Shown: positions 33,940-46,806, counted from the stretch's first letter. The stretch is 64,000 bases of DNA from Tanypteryx hageni (GCA_028673005.1 CM054117.1:31840561-31904560), one strand, 5' to 3'. Numbers and translations are program-made. Notes: generated by a model from the letters alone, not told the origin.

Positions 33940-36900
33940 GGGATGTAAGCGGCGCGGTCGAGTCGGACTTCATTACTGTCCATTGTCGGATGGATTTTTC
34001 GGGGTGCAGTCAGGAGGCGATGCTCCGCGCGCGATTGAATTCAATTTTTGCGCTCCATCAAAAAGAAGAAAAAAAAGACGCCGCGCCGTCCGTGATCGCT
34101 AACGGTCGTAAAAATGACCGCGATGATGATTATCAGGCGATTCCGAGGCAATCGCGAGGGAAAAATGTGTTTGAGGAAACGGTTCTTTTTTACGTTTCTC
34201 GATGTGGACGGGAAAAAGAGTTGTTTCGACTAATGTGTTTGAAGAGTTAATTATGTCTTCGGTGCAACTTTTGGCGAAGTGTTAATCGGCGCTGATAAAC
34301 TAATACCATGGTAACCGTCGCCCCCAATTACGATGTGTACGTACTTTACGTCGAAATGTATGCATCCCAAGACGTTATGTAGAGCGGATCAGGATACATA
34401 TAGCTTGGAAAGCAATATTTTTATATAACAACCTCGTCCTCCAATTCCTTAGCCTGGATTATGAAGAATATTAATCTCCATATTTTTATTTTATATTTTA
34501 GTGTCTTTTTGGATAACATATTTTCTTAATTGAAATAAAATTTCATAGATGGATATGATTTAAAAAAACGAAATGTCGAACTTGCCTTATGGATGGTATA
34601 CAAATAGTGACGAAGATAGCTCTGCTAGTAACAAAACGACCAGAAAAATACCATTTCGAGTACCAAGCGTCAGTTCTTCGCGGAAACTTACCTATCGTAG
34701 ATTTCACAAAAGATAATTTTAACGATCGAGGTGGACGTTGAGTTGCTGTTTCAAACTTATTTGACTAAAAAAACTGGAATGCATTTTAAAAATTCATTTA
34801 CTCAATGTTAAAAGATGAACAAAATTATCCGTTTCGGAAAAGTTTACTCTCCATGCACTCAGATGCTTTCATTTGTCGATTTAATCCAAACCTTTTCATT
34901 TATGCCTCCGACCACCTGAAAGATTGTTTGGTGTTTATGATCCGGTGCAATAGTAACGGCATCCAACTGTGGATCCCCCCTCGACTATGATGAGTCTGTC
35001 TATGGAATATTGATATAAACAACCATTCAAATTCAATCGCTCCGAGTAAATCGGTAAACAAGCTATGAAAAACACAGTCGGCAACAAAAACCAAACAAGG
35101 ATAAAATGCACAATACTTAAAACATCTCGATGGCCGTTTCTTTTTCTCTCACGAGTCTATTGGAACAGGCATTAACTCGAAAGAAAATATTCCATGCGAT
35201 AAGTTCTTCGGTTTATTTTTTCGACCCGGACTTAAGTTTTATGTGAGGATGCAAATGACCCTTGTTCCACGCCCTGATATCAATTGTAATTGAAAACAAT
35301 CTAGTCGCTGGGATCTGCTACTCAGCTGCACCTGATTCGCATGATCAGGATTTGCGTGTGCACCGCTGCGGAGCAGACCGGTCCATCTAAGGATGGGAGG
35401 TGAGGGAGAGAGAGATAGAGAGAGGGAAGGAGGGGGAGAGATGAAGACGATGTGGGGTAGGAAGGTGGCGCCACAGGTGGTCGAATCCCCACCGATTGCC
35501 TCTCTCCTCCCCACTCCTTACTTCTCGCATACGGAAATAGACGCTCGCAAAAAACCCACGCATCTCGTGCCTTCGTGAGGGGGAGGAAAAAATGAAGAAC
35601 GCACTCCGCGGAGACGCTGCCGACCCGAAAGTTCCTCGAAAGAGAAACACCGAAGAGACGCGAACTGGGACTGAGGGGGATGTGCGTCGAAATTTCGTGC
35701 CGTGTTATCCTTGAGCAGGAAAAGAGGGAGAGGGGTCGACACGATCGCCATCTTGATGTGAAATTGGCCGAAATAGTTAAAATGTTGGAGTTATTTCGGA
35801 GGGAACGGTCGTCGACGCCATGGCAGTTGGTCAGCGCCGAATCTCATAAAATGGGAGTGGTCGGAATATCAGAATACATCACATAGGTGGAGGACCGAGT
35901 TGAATGTCAGGGAAGATTTATGATTAACATGAGGCTTTTCCCGTTAGAAGACGACTACGACTATTATAAACGAACATATTCCCGCAAAAATCTCTAGCAG
36001 TCTTATTTTAAAATTTCATTCAGGTCATAGCGGGTCATTTTCATTTTTAGTGGAATACACATTTAGTGGTAGATTGCCGATGACGTACAACACTCGCTGA
36101 AGATACCCCGCTGAGTCAAAACAAAATTTTTTTAGTGCTTCATTTCGTAAGCTCTTTATTGGATCCACAGTGATCTCACGTGAGGATGGGTTTATGACAA
36201 GTCATTTGATTTAAATGATGTCACGGAGAGCATGATTATAAATGAACGCTTTCGCCTTTGAGATGGTATCATTGAATTTTTTGTAATAGTTTATTGAAGT
36301 AGTAAAGGTATAATTTCAGGTGTGTGACATAAGAACGCAGGTTACACAGAGTTAACCATCAAGATTCTCGTATGGATTACGTCACTCTTTGATGATGGCT
36401 TGTGGGTAAATGCCTTAATACACTCACATTTTATTTAAGTTTTACGCAAACCGGATTAGCAATCATTTGATCAGAAATATGTATATAATTGTTTAATCAT
36501 AGCGTATATATAGTGTAAATAATATTGCTCATATCATACGCCACCACCTATCGCTTATCAAACTTTGTAACTTCTGATATGAATATGTAAATATAACTTA
36601 TTCGTACAGTAATATATACCATTCTTTTAGAATCTACTAAAGATGAGCTACTTTTTTGCCGAAATGCACAACTATCTTTCTCACTTTATAAGGCTGCTGA
36701 CGCTAAATAAATTACGTATGCGTGATACATAAAAGATGATGTTGATAATATTTTTTTAATTGCTTATTTTGTGTATTTAACTTAATAAAAAATATATTAT
36801 TTTAAGTTTTAGAATTGAGCCAGGTCTTTCTTTCCAAAAATGCTCAGCATATTGTAATTTATCGATATGGTTTTGATCTAAAGATTGATAGTAATAGGCT

Positions 36901-37915
36901 GAAATAAGTAGAACAGCATATGCACCTTTAAAGAATTATAAATATAGATAAAAATTCACAAATGAAACCATCAAATATATATATAGAAAAGAGCTCTTGG
37001 TAGAAAACGACAATTAAAATGTAAGAAAATGAATTTGGCGAAACATTGGGATTAGAGTGCTGCTTAGTATGATGCAGAAACTCGGACGATTAGCATACAT
37101 TATACAAAATATTTGAAAAGTTTTGACTAATAATCGCGGAAGAGTTGTCTTTTGTCGCATAGCATTAAATTGCTCTGTATGTGTCAGTAAAGGACAATTG
37201 AAGTGCGCCATTTACAAAGAAGTGAGTTCATAGATCTCTCGATCTTGAACTTTTACCTCGAGTATTTTTTCTGTAAATAGAAATTCCTATTAGGGTTTTC
37301 ATCTTTTACTCAGGCAAATATGGCACATGCGTATATTTTTCACCTATTTGCCCTACTTTTATGGTTACTTTATTCGGTGTCATGCTTAATATAAGTTGTA
37401 TTATATTGTAATGATTTTTATTTTGATTTAGGATGAAGTTGTAAATATATTAAACCGGTGATCGTTTTAAAAATTTATTTTGTAATGGCCTTCTTAGATG
37501 TTTTCTTCGCTTGAGAAAAATTTGTTTCATAAAAAATTAAAAGAAAAAAGAAGAACACGGGGTTATCTTAACTTAGTTGCTGTACTTAAATTTGCAGCAA
37601 TTATTGGAATTCCATTCAAAGAAGATAAAATTCAATTTCAACAAATTTAGTTCGAAATATATCCGACCATTTAAAGAAATGGCGTAATAGTGAGGTTGCG
37701 TGAATGCGTGCGTCACACCAGGGTGGAAGTGTTATATCCGGAATATGTGAGAATCTGAAACTTGGCAGGTATGTAGACATAAATGTGAAAGCGCCAGGAA
37801 AAATCTGTAAAGCTTTATATGCGGAATAGCTACGAAATAATTAATGTTTTTAAATAAAAATATTCCCATAAGAAATATATTGCGTCGCCGTATATGAGCA
37901 TACTATTGTTTTGTT
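33937..37915. other. Non-coding stretch, nothing recognised
   Basis: About 4 kb. 35395-35450 is GA-rich and 36000-37900 is AT-rich. I found no TE termini, RNA genes or believable exons. Confidence 0.35.
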
Positions 37916-37927
37916 AAATTAGTTACA

Positions 37928-38229
37928 GGGGGTGCCGGTGGTGTAGTGGTTAGGACGCTGGCTGCTACTCGCCCGATGCTTGAAAAAATCATTGGGTACG
38001 AATCCTGCGCGAGTAGGATTTTTCTCAAGGTCACACGGCCCCCTGTTTGCGTAGTTTGAGGAGACCGCGCAAATTCAGCTGTTCCGTCCTTCGGAAGGGA
38101 CGTTAAGCCGTTGGCCCCCCTGGTGTTCTTCGTAAGAGCAGGCAAATGCCGGCACCGGGTTTCCCTTCTCCCTCCCCGGTTCCCATTTGTGCTGTAAGAG
38201 GGGCGAATTGACTGGGCATACATACATAC
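37928..38229 (+). mobile_element. tRNA-derived SINE, full length, 12-bp TSD
   Basis: 302 bp flanked by aaattagttaca at 37916-37927 and 38230-38241. The head is tRNA-like: an A-box-like region GTAGTGGTTAGGACGC and a B-box-like GGTACGAATCC about 55 bases later, so pol III transcription is expected. The body includes a CGTCCTTCGGAAGGGACG hairpin followed by TTAAG, a motif shared with 3' domains of several LINE/SINE families. It ends in a (CATA)n tail. It depends on a partner LINE for movement; the partner is not identified. A truncated sibling lies at 24729-24876. Confidence 0.9.
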
Positions 38230-38280
38230 AAATTAGTTACATCAGCATTAACAAAATATTCACAATAACGGGAAGTCACC

Positions 38281-38545
38281 TTTCTTCCTAAAATTTTTAA
38301 ACTGACCAGCTATTAATTGCACTACCTCTCAGATACCTATTGCGCGTATGCCAGAGGGAATCAGCAGGTCGTACAAAAAAATAGGAGTCATATATTCCAA
38401 CTGATTCGAGAAAATCAGTTTTCTTCCTAAACATTTGAAACTGACCAGCTATTCGTTGCACTACCTCTTACTTAGATACTCATTGCGCGTAGGCAAGAGG
38501 GAATCAACAGACCGTTAAAAAAACAGGGTTAAGAGAGGAAATGTA
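38281..38545 (+). repeat. Tandem duplication, unit about 140 bp
   Basis: ttcttcct, then ctgaccagctatt, a spacer, ttgcactacctct, attgcgcgta and agagggaatca occur in order at 38282-38370 and again from 38421. The offset is 139-142 bases. The two units have diverged by substitutions and small indels. No coding content. Confidence 0.75.
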
Positions 38546-39018
38546 GCTTGAACAGTTATTCACTCGATAGAACTAAGTATGTTTTTATAGAAGAGAGAAT
38601 CCGAATCGATTCCATATCAGCATAAAATTCGTTTGGGACCAGAACAAAACGAGAATTTTCAAGATTTTAGCCATAAACAATTCTGATTCTATGGAAACGA
38701 GTCAAGTGGTTTTACATGGGCTTTTAAATGGAAAATGGGAGGGAGGAAAGAATAAACAAATCGTATTTTATACCCTAAAATGAAGAAACGAGAAGAAATA
38801 TGGGACATCTTTATAGAGATTTTATAGCAATTTTATTATTTTAATACCAAAAATACAAAAAAGGTCTAATTTTATTTCTTAAATAACAAAAATACCAGTA
38901 AAAATTAAATATATTTAGCTCTTCTTATCTAATTTCACCATTATATAACAACTAGCATAATTGCCCGTCAAATATGAGGGGCAAGTGCAGCTTAAGTATT
39001 AAAATTAGGGTACTTCCC

Positions 39019-39540
39019 AATCTTCCTCCCTTTCTCTGATCCTCCCTCCCCTTCCCCCTCCCCTCCCCTTCCCCCTCCCCTTTCACCTCCCCTTCCCCCT
39101 CCCCAACCCCACCCATTCCCCCCTCCCCTTCCCCCACCCCTTCCCCCACCACTTTCTTCACCCCTACCCCCACCCCTCCCTCCCCCACCCTTCCCTCCCC
39201 CACCCTCCCCCACCCCTCCCCCCTCCCCCCTTCCATTCTCCCACCCCTTCTTCCTCCCCTTCTCCGTCCCCTCCCCCTTTCACCTCCCCCCTACCCCTTT
39301 CACCTCCCCTTCCCCTTCTCCCTCCCCCTTCCACCTCCCCTCCCCATCCCCTTCTCCCTCTCCTTCTCCATTTCATTTTGCCTCCCCTTCTCCCTCCCTC
39401 CCTCTCCCTCCTATTTTCTCTCTTTCCCTCCTGTTCTCCCTCTCTCCCTCCTATTTTCATCTCTTCCTCCTTCCCATTCTCTATTCTTCTCTCCCTCCTA
39501 TTCTTCTCCGTCTCTTCTTCCAATCCTCCCTCCCATTCGT
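39019..39540 (-). repeat. Polypyrimidine tract (CCCT/CCTTCCCC units)
   Basis: About 520 bases almost free of A and G except isolated A residues. The C-rich part (39040-39230) is followed by a CT-richer part. The minus strand is therefore a run of GGGGA/GGGA blocks, giving Gly/Glu-rich spurious frames (39164-39574 and others). It has quadruplex and triplex potential. Confidence 0.9.
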
Positions 39541-40685
39541 GACTTTTACTATAAGATTCAAGCGTACCTACCATATTTCAATCTTCTACCTACTCGGAAA
39601 ATATGTTAAAAATAGCATTGAAATCAGTCATAAATAGTTCTCGATTCTCCCGCACTTTTATAACTGCTTTTAAGGGCGGCGCTTCGATCGAACGTGACAA
39701 GATGAGCTGGCTCATTATATTATATGATGATTGCAAACAAGTCTGCAACGGACAGACTAGTTCATTTTAATTAATTAAGTTGCATAAGCTATCTCAGTAC
39801 GACCTTACAGAAGTCTTACTCCTTATTGAACGATTTTAAAAAGCGGCATGTTTCTACGACTGTAAGTATCTATATCGATGTATGTATATGAAATATGTAT
39901 AAATGAGGGTTTCCTAACCAGTTAATAGTTGCTGGCGAATTCCGTAAGTTATAATACTCAACATTTTGCGGTCGCATTTTATTTATTTATTTTTCTACGA
40001 ATTTCCAGCACCTTGGAAACTCGCCATAAACCACGCAAGAAGACGCATTCGGAATCGACCGGTTCGAATCACAATTGCCGGACCCACTCGGTCAACTTTC
40101 CCGAGTAAAGTCCTTCCTTCCCCCTCTTCCCTTCTTTCATCCTCATCTGTTCCAATTAATTCCGATCCAACGGCTGATTCACGCTAAAACCCTACTAGCT
40201 GGCCCACGCGCTCGCAAACACCGGGGGACAAAAGCGATCCGTAACGATGAACAGAAGAACAATCGATTTCCGACTTTTTTTTCTTCACCTTTTCCCCCTT
40301 CTCGGAAGTGTAGGCAGGTAGGAAATTCGCTGGGAAATTTCAGGCCCGCCCACCCATACATCTTTTCCCCTCCCCCCCTTATCCCCACCCCCTCTTCCCC
40401 TCCTGCCCCCCACCCCCTACCCTCTCCCCCTCCTGCCCACCTTCCCACATTTTCTCTTTACCCCCGCTTAGTTATCAGTAAGAAAAAAAGACGTAGGAGG
40501 AGGCAGCTTAAGAGTGCGAGATATAGAGAATAAGCGGAGATATAATTGGTTGTTCGGGCAATCGTAAATGGAAACGAGAGTGAGAGTGGGCGTAAATGAG
40601 GTGGGAGTTTCGGGAGTTACATTTTTCCGAAACATTTTCGGCAGATTTTGATCCATTTCCTGCGGTCGCTTTCGAGTATCCAGCC
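39541..40685. other. Non-coding; C-rich stretch at 40360-40450
   Basis: No gene recognised. The frames at 40075-40533 and 40179-40448 are Pro/Ser-rich or Gly-rich because of composition. Confidence 0.35.
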
Positions 40686-40689
40686 TGAT

Positions 40690-41155
40690 CTTCCTCTTCC
40701 GGCGGGCGTTCGAGGGGAGGAGTGGGGTGAGGGGCGGGAGAAGAGGTGGGGGAAGGGGCAGAAGAGCGCACGCACGCTTATTTTTACGCGTGTAAACCGT
40801 TCGTCGTAGCTGCGAGGCAGACGACGAACGCCGGACGTATTCGTTAAAAGACTGAGATGTCAACCCGTTGAACTGTTGGAGGGCGTGTCGGGAAGTGGAG
40901 GTGGTGGATGGCGAGGAGTAGGTTTGGGGAGGTGGAGGAGGAGAGATACCGGAGACAGTGACAGCGTCATCTGGACATCGGTGGGAGGAGGAGGAAAAGA
41001 TGGATGGGGTGGGGGATGGAGAATGAGGGATAAGGAGAGATTCGACGGGCAGAGAGGAGATTTGGAGAGAGAAGAGAGTGAAGAGGAGAGAGGAGGGAGG
41101 GAAGAGGAGAGAGGGATGAGGAGAGAGAGAGAGAGATGGGTCAGCGAAACACTTA
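40690..41155 (+). repeat. G/A-rich tract
   Basis: Strong purine bias on the plus strand, densest at 41030-41145 (GAGAGGAG units). The 278-residue minus frame 40468-41304 runs antisense through it and is rejected as a gene because it is Ser/Pro/Leu-rich without domains. Confidence 0.75.
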
Positions 41156-42021
41156 AGGCGTAGGAGGAAAGGCAGAGCCGAACGGCAATTTATGGAGCAA
41201 AGGGAGTGGGTGGGTGCAAATGCGAGGGCCAAGTTCGAAGAGGAGACGCGAGTGTCGGGAAGGGAACGACGAATTCGTAAAAAATACGTTTTTTTATTCC
41301 CCACGTAGTTTTTTTATCGCCGAAATTCTACCGTCTCTCCTTTAAGTTTTTTTCCGTCACGTTCAGATAGATCCCCTCCCCTCCTCCCCAACGATTCCAT
41401 CGAGAAAAAATCTCAGACGGAGAAAGTAACATGCATGATATATTCCCGCTCGCCTCCCTTTCCCTATTAATATGTAACGAGCGTTAAAAAAAGAAACAAT
41501 GCTGGAGACCCACGTCATTCGTCTGAAAAAGGGAAGGTTATATTTACAAAAGCGACCGTTGACGAAAACTCCGAACAGAAACCAGAAAAAGCGACTCGCC
41601 TGCCATCTATATGTATGTTTGTTAGCGAGTGCTCCGTTACCATGGCGACGGTCTCTCGCAAACCACCCCCTCACCCCTCTTCCCTTCCCGTCCTCCTTTT
41701 CCCATCCATTGGGTTTTAAGGGTGCAATCGCGCGGTCCTCTTGCGTGCGTTTGTGTCAAACTTTCGCTCATGGAATAAATAAAGCCGACCTTCAGAAATT
41801 AGTCTCCGCCTATGCACGCGCGAAATGGTTGACGTTGGGTAAGGTGGTCTGTCAAAATTAAACCGGATGACGTGAAGGTGGAAAACGATTAAGAGACAAA
41901 ATTAGGTTATGTACACACAGTATATATGTATATATCCCGGAACCTTTTCTAGCGACGCAGAAGCGTAACTGCGGAGTGTTTTTTTCAGCAAATATACAGT
42001 TATCCGCAGTGCATACATACA

Positions 42022-42051
42022 TATAGTGTGTTTTGTGTGTGTGTGTATGTA

Positions 42052-42118
<67 letters not shown>
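42022..42118 (+). repeat. Compound microsatellite (TG)n(TATG)n(TA)n
   Basis: A short TG run and TATG units pass into about 28 uninterrupted TA units. Confidence 0.95.
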
Positions 42119-42120
<2 letters not shown>

Positions 42121-43470
42121 CTACCAAATTGTAGCAAACTGAGCTAAAGAAGGTGTTCAAATGTAACCGTACGTATTCCAATAGGAATAGTTACCCCATT
42201 TTGCACGGTTTTGCTTTACACGGCATTTTCCAGAAGAACAAAAAAAAAACAATTGGATTTTGTTAGGCGGAAGGAACTCTAACGCACACATACTGTGGAG
42301 GCGGTAACAGTACCATATTTAGGACCTACTTCCAAATGTCCGAGGCCAAGAAAGGATTTTAATGTAATGCGATTAAGTATCAGCGCATGTTATTAAAATC
42401 TGTGTACATTACATATACACCATTCTACTTGTCCTATCAGTGAGTAAAAGTTCTTGGAAGGAAAGATTGGCTTATATACATTTATTTTTCAATTTTGTTT
42501 TGTCTATTTTCTTTATGGATTTTGTGTGGTTAGGTGGAAGATGGAGCTGCACAGACTCAACCTCGCCGTTCAAAGTGTAAATAAATAAATACCTATGCAC
42601 GACGTAAAAATATTACCCACTTAGTAACTCCACTGAGTTGATAAAATATAAGAGAAGATTATAATGGCCTCTATGCAATACATATTTGGGTGGCCGGGCA
42701 CCTAAGTTTGTCCAATACTGTGTATGATATCTTTACATATATATGGACGTAATTATACATCATATTAATGAAAAAACAATATAACCATCTGTGTAATAAT
42801 TCACACTTCCCTAAATCAAAATTTTGTGTCGTTTTTAAGTTAGCAATTAAAAGTAACGTACTACTTAATTTGAATATATATTCCACTTCACCCTAATCTT
42901 TTACTTCGAGAGTTTTTTCAATTTGAGATCACCTTGTATTCGCGGCCGCCAAATTATCGGATCTATAGATAGTGTTCGTTCGCGACAAATGTATGCGTTT
43001 TAATTAATTAATGTGTAAGGGTCCGAGGGCAAATTTATCCCCTTACTTTTGTCTCGTGAGTCCATCATTTCAGCCGATGACGTACGAGGCGAAATCGGAG
43101 GGATCCGGCGAAGAGTTTTTGTTTTTTTACTCGAGCTTGGACGTCAGCGTTGTGACAAAAATAAATCGTTTCGCAGACGCCTATCGACAATTTCCCTATT
43201 AAAAGTTATCGCCCTGTTAGCGTCACCTTTTGTGTCAATACATGTGAATGGAAATAACCACCACATGTCGCTCCTTGTGACTCCCTCATTTTGTCATTTG
43301 TGGGTTCGAAACGGAGCTAAAATTAAAACAACCGAGCGAAGGGCGAACTTTAAGAAATGAATGACGTACAAACACGTTTATTAATTTGGGAAATAGAATT
43401 ATAATGGGAACTTCCGTTTATTTATAATAAATGGAACAAAATACGTTAATTATATATTATTTATATATAT
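42119..43470. other. Non-coding, nothing recognised
   Basis: AT-rich sequence. Small frames near 42671-43360 show no domain. Confidence 0.35.
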
Positions 43471-43478
43471 CATATATA

Positions 43479-44705
43479 TAGGCTTGGTAGATTTCGACGT
43501 TAATTTTTCTTAAAAATCGACGTTTGTTTATCCTAAAAATCAACGGCGGATATCGACGTTCATTTTAATAAATTTTAATAGGCTAGGTAGTGTTCTTGTG
43601 TTCGGTGAGGAATGAGTTATGGCTATAATAATCGAAGAGGTTGATTAGCCAAAAATACAGACACACATTAGTAGTTTTCGACGTTCATGTATCTTAAAAG
43701 CGGACACTAAAATCGGCGTTTATTTTAATTCATTTTATCGATTTTTATCTAGAAAAATTTCATGAATTTAATTCCTTTTAAGTGAATTTTACTCAAATGT
43801 AAATATAAATATAACACTTCTTGTATGTCCGATTGTTCGTTGTTCTCTAAATTTTCGTGAATGTGCTGACTTCGACCACTAACCCGGAACAGCTAATTTT
43901 TCGTATTAAATCAGCAAGTATTTTTTACCCGTTGAATTATGTTCCTTAATCACGAAATCGTGACCATTCAATAACAGATATAACGTGAATATAATGTACA
44001 AGCAAATGTATACACGAATATTTTGAGGAAAATCTTAGAGCAACAAACGACAATGAATGTATAAAAAAAGCTCTGAATGCGAACACGGAACGATGCTCCT
44101 TTGACAGCAAGGCAAGTGAAACTTAACATGGGGCATTCTCACTCGGAGGATGGACGGTGGGTATGCCTCCCAAAAATATAAATTATATGAGTTTCTTTTT
44201 GAAAATACCATAGGGACATCTAACGATGGGTACTCATTTATCAGTTTGCGAAAACCTTTCCATTCACATCTTGGAGGAGGTCTGCAGTCGCACAGATGAT
44301 ACAAGAGAGGTCTCCCGACTTTTCGGTAAATTGAGTATGGCGATAGATCATATCGTGAAAACGATGTAGAGATTTTCAGATCTGGTGAAGGACAAATCGA
44401 TCATATTATTTTGTCACTTTGGATCCCGCCGCAGTTCGGTATGTCTTTAAGACAATGGCATAAAAGACCTTAAAAAGCAATGTAGGGAATTCCAAATGAA
44501 GTGTGGCCCTATGTGACAAATACCGATTTTCTCATCCGCTTTGAATATTTGGTACTAAAATGTACTTAATTTAATAATAACGCATAATTTCGCTAAATAT
44601 GCATTCTTAAAAAATCGGCAAGTATCGACGACAATTCATTTTCATCGAATTGAAAATTTTTGCGAATTTGATTTTATCGATTTAAATCGAATCCTACCAA
44701 GCCTA
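43479..44705. mobile_element. DNA transposon with terminal inverted repeats, class uncertain
   Basis: About 1.23 kb. The left end TAGGCTTGGTAGATTTCGA (43479-43497) matches the complement of the right end, TAGGCTTGGTAGGATTCGA. Just inside the left end the motif TCGACGTT followed by a T-rich stretch recurs at about 43496, 43529, 43555 and 43688, like subterminal transposase-binding repeats. The flanking octamers catatata and cgaatatt agree at only 5 of 8 positions. If the terminal TA is counted as target, a TA duplication is also possible. hAT and Tc1/mariner both remain open. No transposase is recognised inside. Confidence 0.65.
43637..43651 (+). repeat. gaggttgattagcca motif, copy 3
   Basis: Third copy of the motif at 20063 and 21042, preceded by GGCTATAATAATC and followed by AAAATACA. 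It lies inside the left part of the TIR element. Confidence 0.5.
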
Positions 44706-45546
44706 CGAATATTATTTATAGATATTTTGCATGACCAATATTGTAAAGGTTGTCACCACCTCGATTTAACCTACTTGCGACGATTCAGATTAAATAAATA
44801 AATTACTGGTCAATTGGCTAAAATAATTTCCAGCTATGAAGATGTTTATTGTATTTTCGACAAACACATTATTATGAATATTGAGCGAAAAATGGCTGCC
44901 ATACAAATGGTTCAAGATTTAAAGGTGAACTTAAATTAGCGCATTGAAAAATATACCTATATGAAACAATTCTTTAACTGAAATAAAAAATATTGAGAAA
45001 TCGTATTACTTTCGAATGAAATGGTTGGACATAATAGCTGTTATTCCTTCGAAGGGAGGTATGTACATTCCTAGACGAAGTAAATTTTAACGAAGTTGAC
45101 CGGAAAATTTCGATTTTAACAGAAATATTTTAAATGTCAATAATTAAATTCAGTTACTTAAATGTTGTTCTTCGCTGAACATTATGTTCACATTATGTGT
45201 CCTTAATATATTTAATCCAGAGAATGTTTTCAAACAAAAAAATGCGACATAATATTGTAATAATAAACCACGCAATAAAATAAAAGTTTATAGAAACGTG
45301 GTTGTAAAAAGCCGCAATGTTTGTGTAATTTAAGTCTATTATTAAAGTTAAATCTTTTCTTTACACGGTCTGAAATTGGACAGATTTTTGTCTTCATAAA
45401 AGGAAAATAATTGCGACATAAATTACCGCTAACGAAAATGCATCCGAATAATAAATACTTGACTTGTTTATTTGAGTTTAAAATTAATGCAAGGTGACAT
45501 TAGGATTCCAAAATGCTAAGGGACGAGGATAATAAGATCGAAACAC
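44706..45546. other. AT-rich non-coding, nothing recognised
   Basis: No frame above 60 codons and no repeat termini seen. Confidence 0.4.
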
Positions 45547-45554
45547 GCCATAAA

Positions 45555-45871
45555 GCGGAAGTTCCAAAACTACGGCCCGCGGACCATATCCGACCCGTGC
45601 AGTGAGTCATCAATTTCTTTAAGCAATGAGCATATGCTAGCAGGCAGTATCACAGAATATCATTTATGAAACAGAAACAACATTTTTCGAGCACGTTGAT
45701 AATATGTAATTTTTATAGGCGTATGGCACATTATACGATTGAAAACTCCCCAAAATCAGCTCATTATAATCTACATCCCGCCCGATCAACCATTTGACAG
45801 GTCGTATGCGGTCCGCACAGCATTTCATAAAGCCTCATGTTGCCCCTTTAGTAAACTGCTTGGCGACCCCA
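45555..45871 (+). mobile_element. Non-autonomous hAT-like element
   Basis: 317 bp between the octamers gccataaa (45547-45554) and gccataga (45872-45879), a 7 of 8 match of the size used by hAT elements. The left end contains GTTCCAAAACTACGGCCCG and GGACC. The right end, read inward on the other strand, is TGGGGTCGCCAAGCAGTTTAC. Both resemble the common hAT pattern in which a CAGGGG.TCCCCAA-type end is followed by GGCCCGCGG. No transposase frame is present. Confidence 0.6.
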
Positions 45872-46117
45872 GCCATAGAGGATTCCCCGATTTCCCAAAG
45901 GGGACCCGATTTTGCAAGTGACGGCTCGTTTGCAAGACGAAATTCAACAGATTTTCATTCATTCCGAAAACCAAAGGAGATGTATACATTTTCATTCCGA
46001 GGAAAAATGGTCGGAATTTGTCGTTCATTTACATCAAGGGTCGGCACCTGAGATGATTTGAAATGGAACTCGAGGTAATTTAATTACGCCAATAAGGTAT
46101 TGTTTCGAAGATCGCCG

Positions 46118-46725
46118 AAGATATTTAGGAGTAATTTTTTGTCGAGGTCTTTCGTGGGACATGCACATTCGTCGAGTTATAGGCGCGGCCAACAACAAAC
46201 TGGCTTTCATAGGTAGAATAGTACGGAACACTACAGAAAAAGTACGTGAAACATGTTACTTATTACTGGTTAGACCACAAGTGGAATACGCCTCAAGCAT
46301 ATGGGATCGCTATGAGAAGGGACATTCAATTATAAAGAGTACAGCGCAGAGCAGCCAGATTCGTAAAACAAAGTACGAACATAAGGAAAGCGTCACTATT
46401 GAGTGATTTGAACTGGGTACCACTGGAGGACCGTAGATTGAACTCAAGGTTGAGGCTTCTGGAGAAATATAGGTCGGAATGTCTAAAAGAGGAGGTTGTA
46501 GGAATAATTGAAGCACCAACGTATATAGGTAGAAACGACCGTGACGATAAGATACGTGAGATCGATTGTAGGACAGAGCGTTATCTAGGCTCGTTCTTTC
46601 CGAGGACAATACGAGATCACAATAGAAAATTTCGACCTGCGATAGACAATCTTTAGGTAGGTTTTGGTGCATTGCACCCCCTGTCACTCACCAATTAGGT
46701 GAATTGCAGGGTAACATGTAGATGA
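46118..46725 (+). pseudogene. CR1/L2-like LINE 3' fragment (copy C)
   Basis: Aligns closely with 50932-51556 of copy B. It begins at the segment encoding YLGV..CR.LSWDMHIRRVIGA and runs through the post-RT region, the stop after the DNL tripeptide near 46656, the 3' UTR (ggtgcattgcaccccctg and a tgaattgcagggtaac hairpin region) and a TAGATG-type tail near 46708. A small deletion near 46330-46370 shifts the frame, so it is read as 46161-46406 then 46399-46656. 5'-truncated as is usual for LINEs. No clear TSD was seen. Confidence 0.88.
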
Positions 46726-46786
46726 TAAATAAAGCGGAAAATCTGGCAACCCTGGTGCAACCATATAGTTGGACACATCCTAGATG

Positions 46787-46806
46787 AGAGAGAGAGAGAG
46801 AGAGAG
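46787..46806 (+). repeat. (GA)n microsatellite
   Basis: About ten GA units, shortly after the 3' end of the LINE fragment. Confidence 0.9.

Noticed and set aside
39164..39574. Gly/Glu/Arg-rich minus-strand frame
   Set aside because: It is a direct translation of the CCCT-type simple repeat.
40468..41304. 278-residue minus-strand frame
   Set aside because: It is antisense to a G/A-rich tract and has Ser/Pro-rich composition and no recognisable domain.
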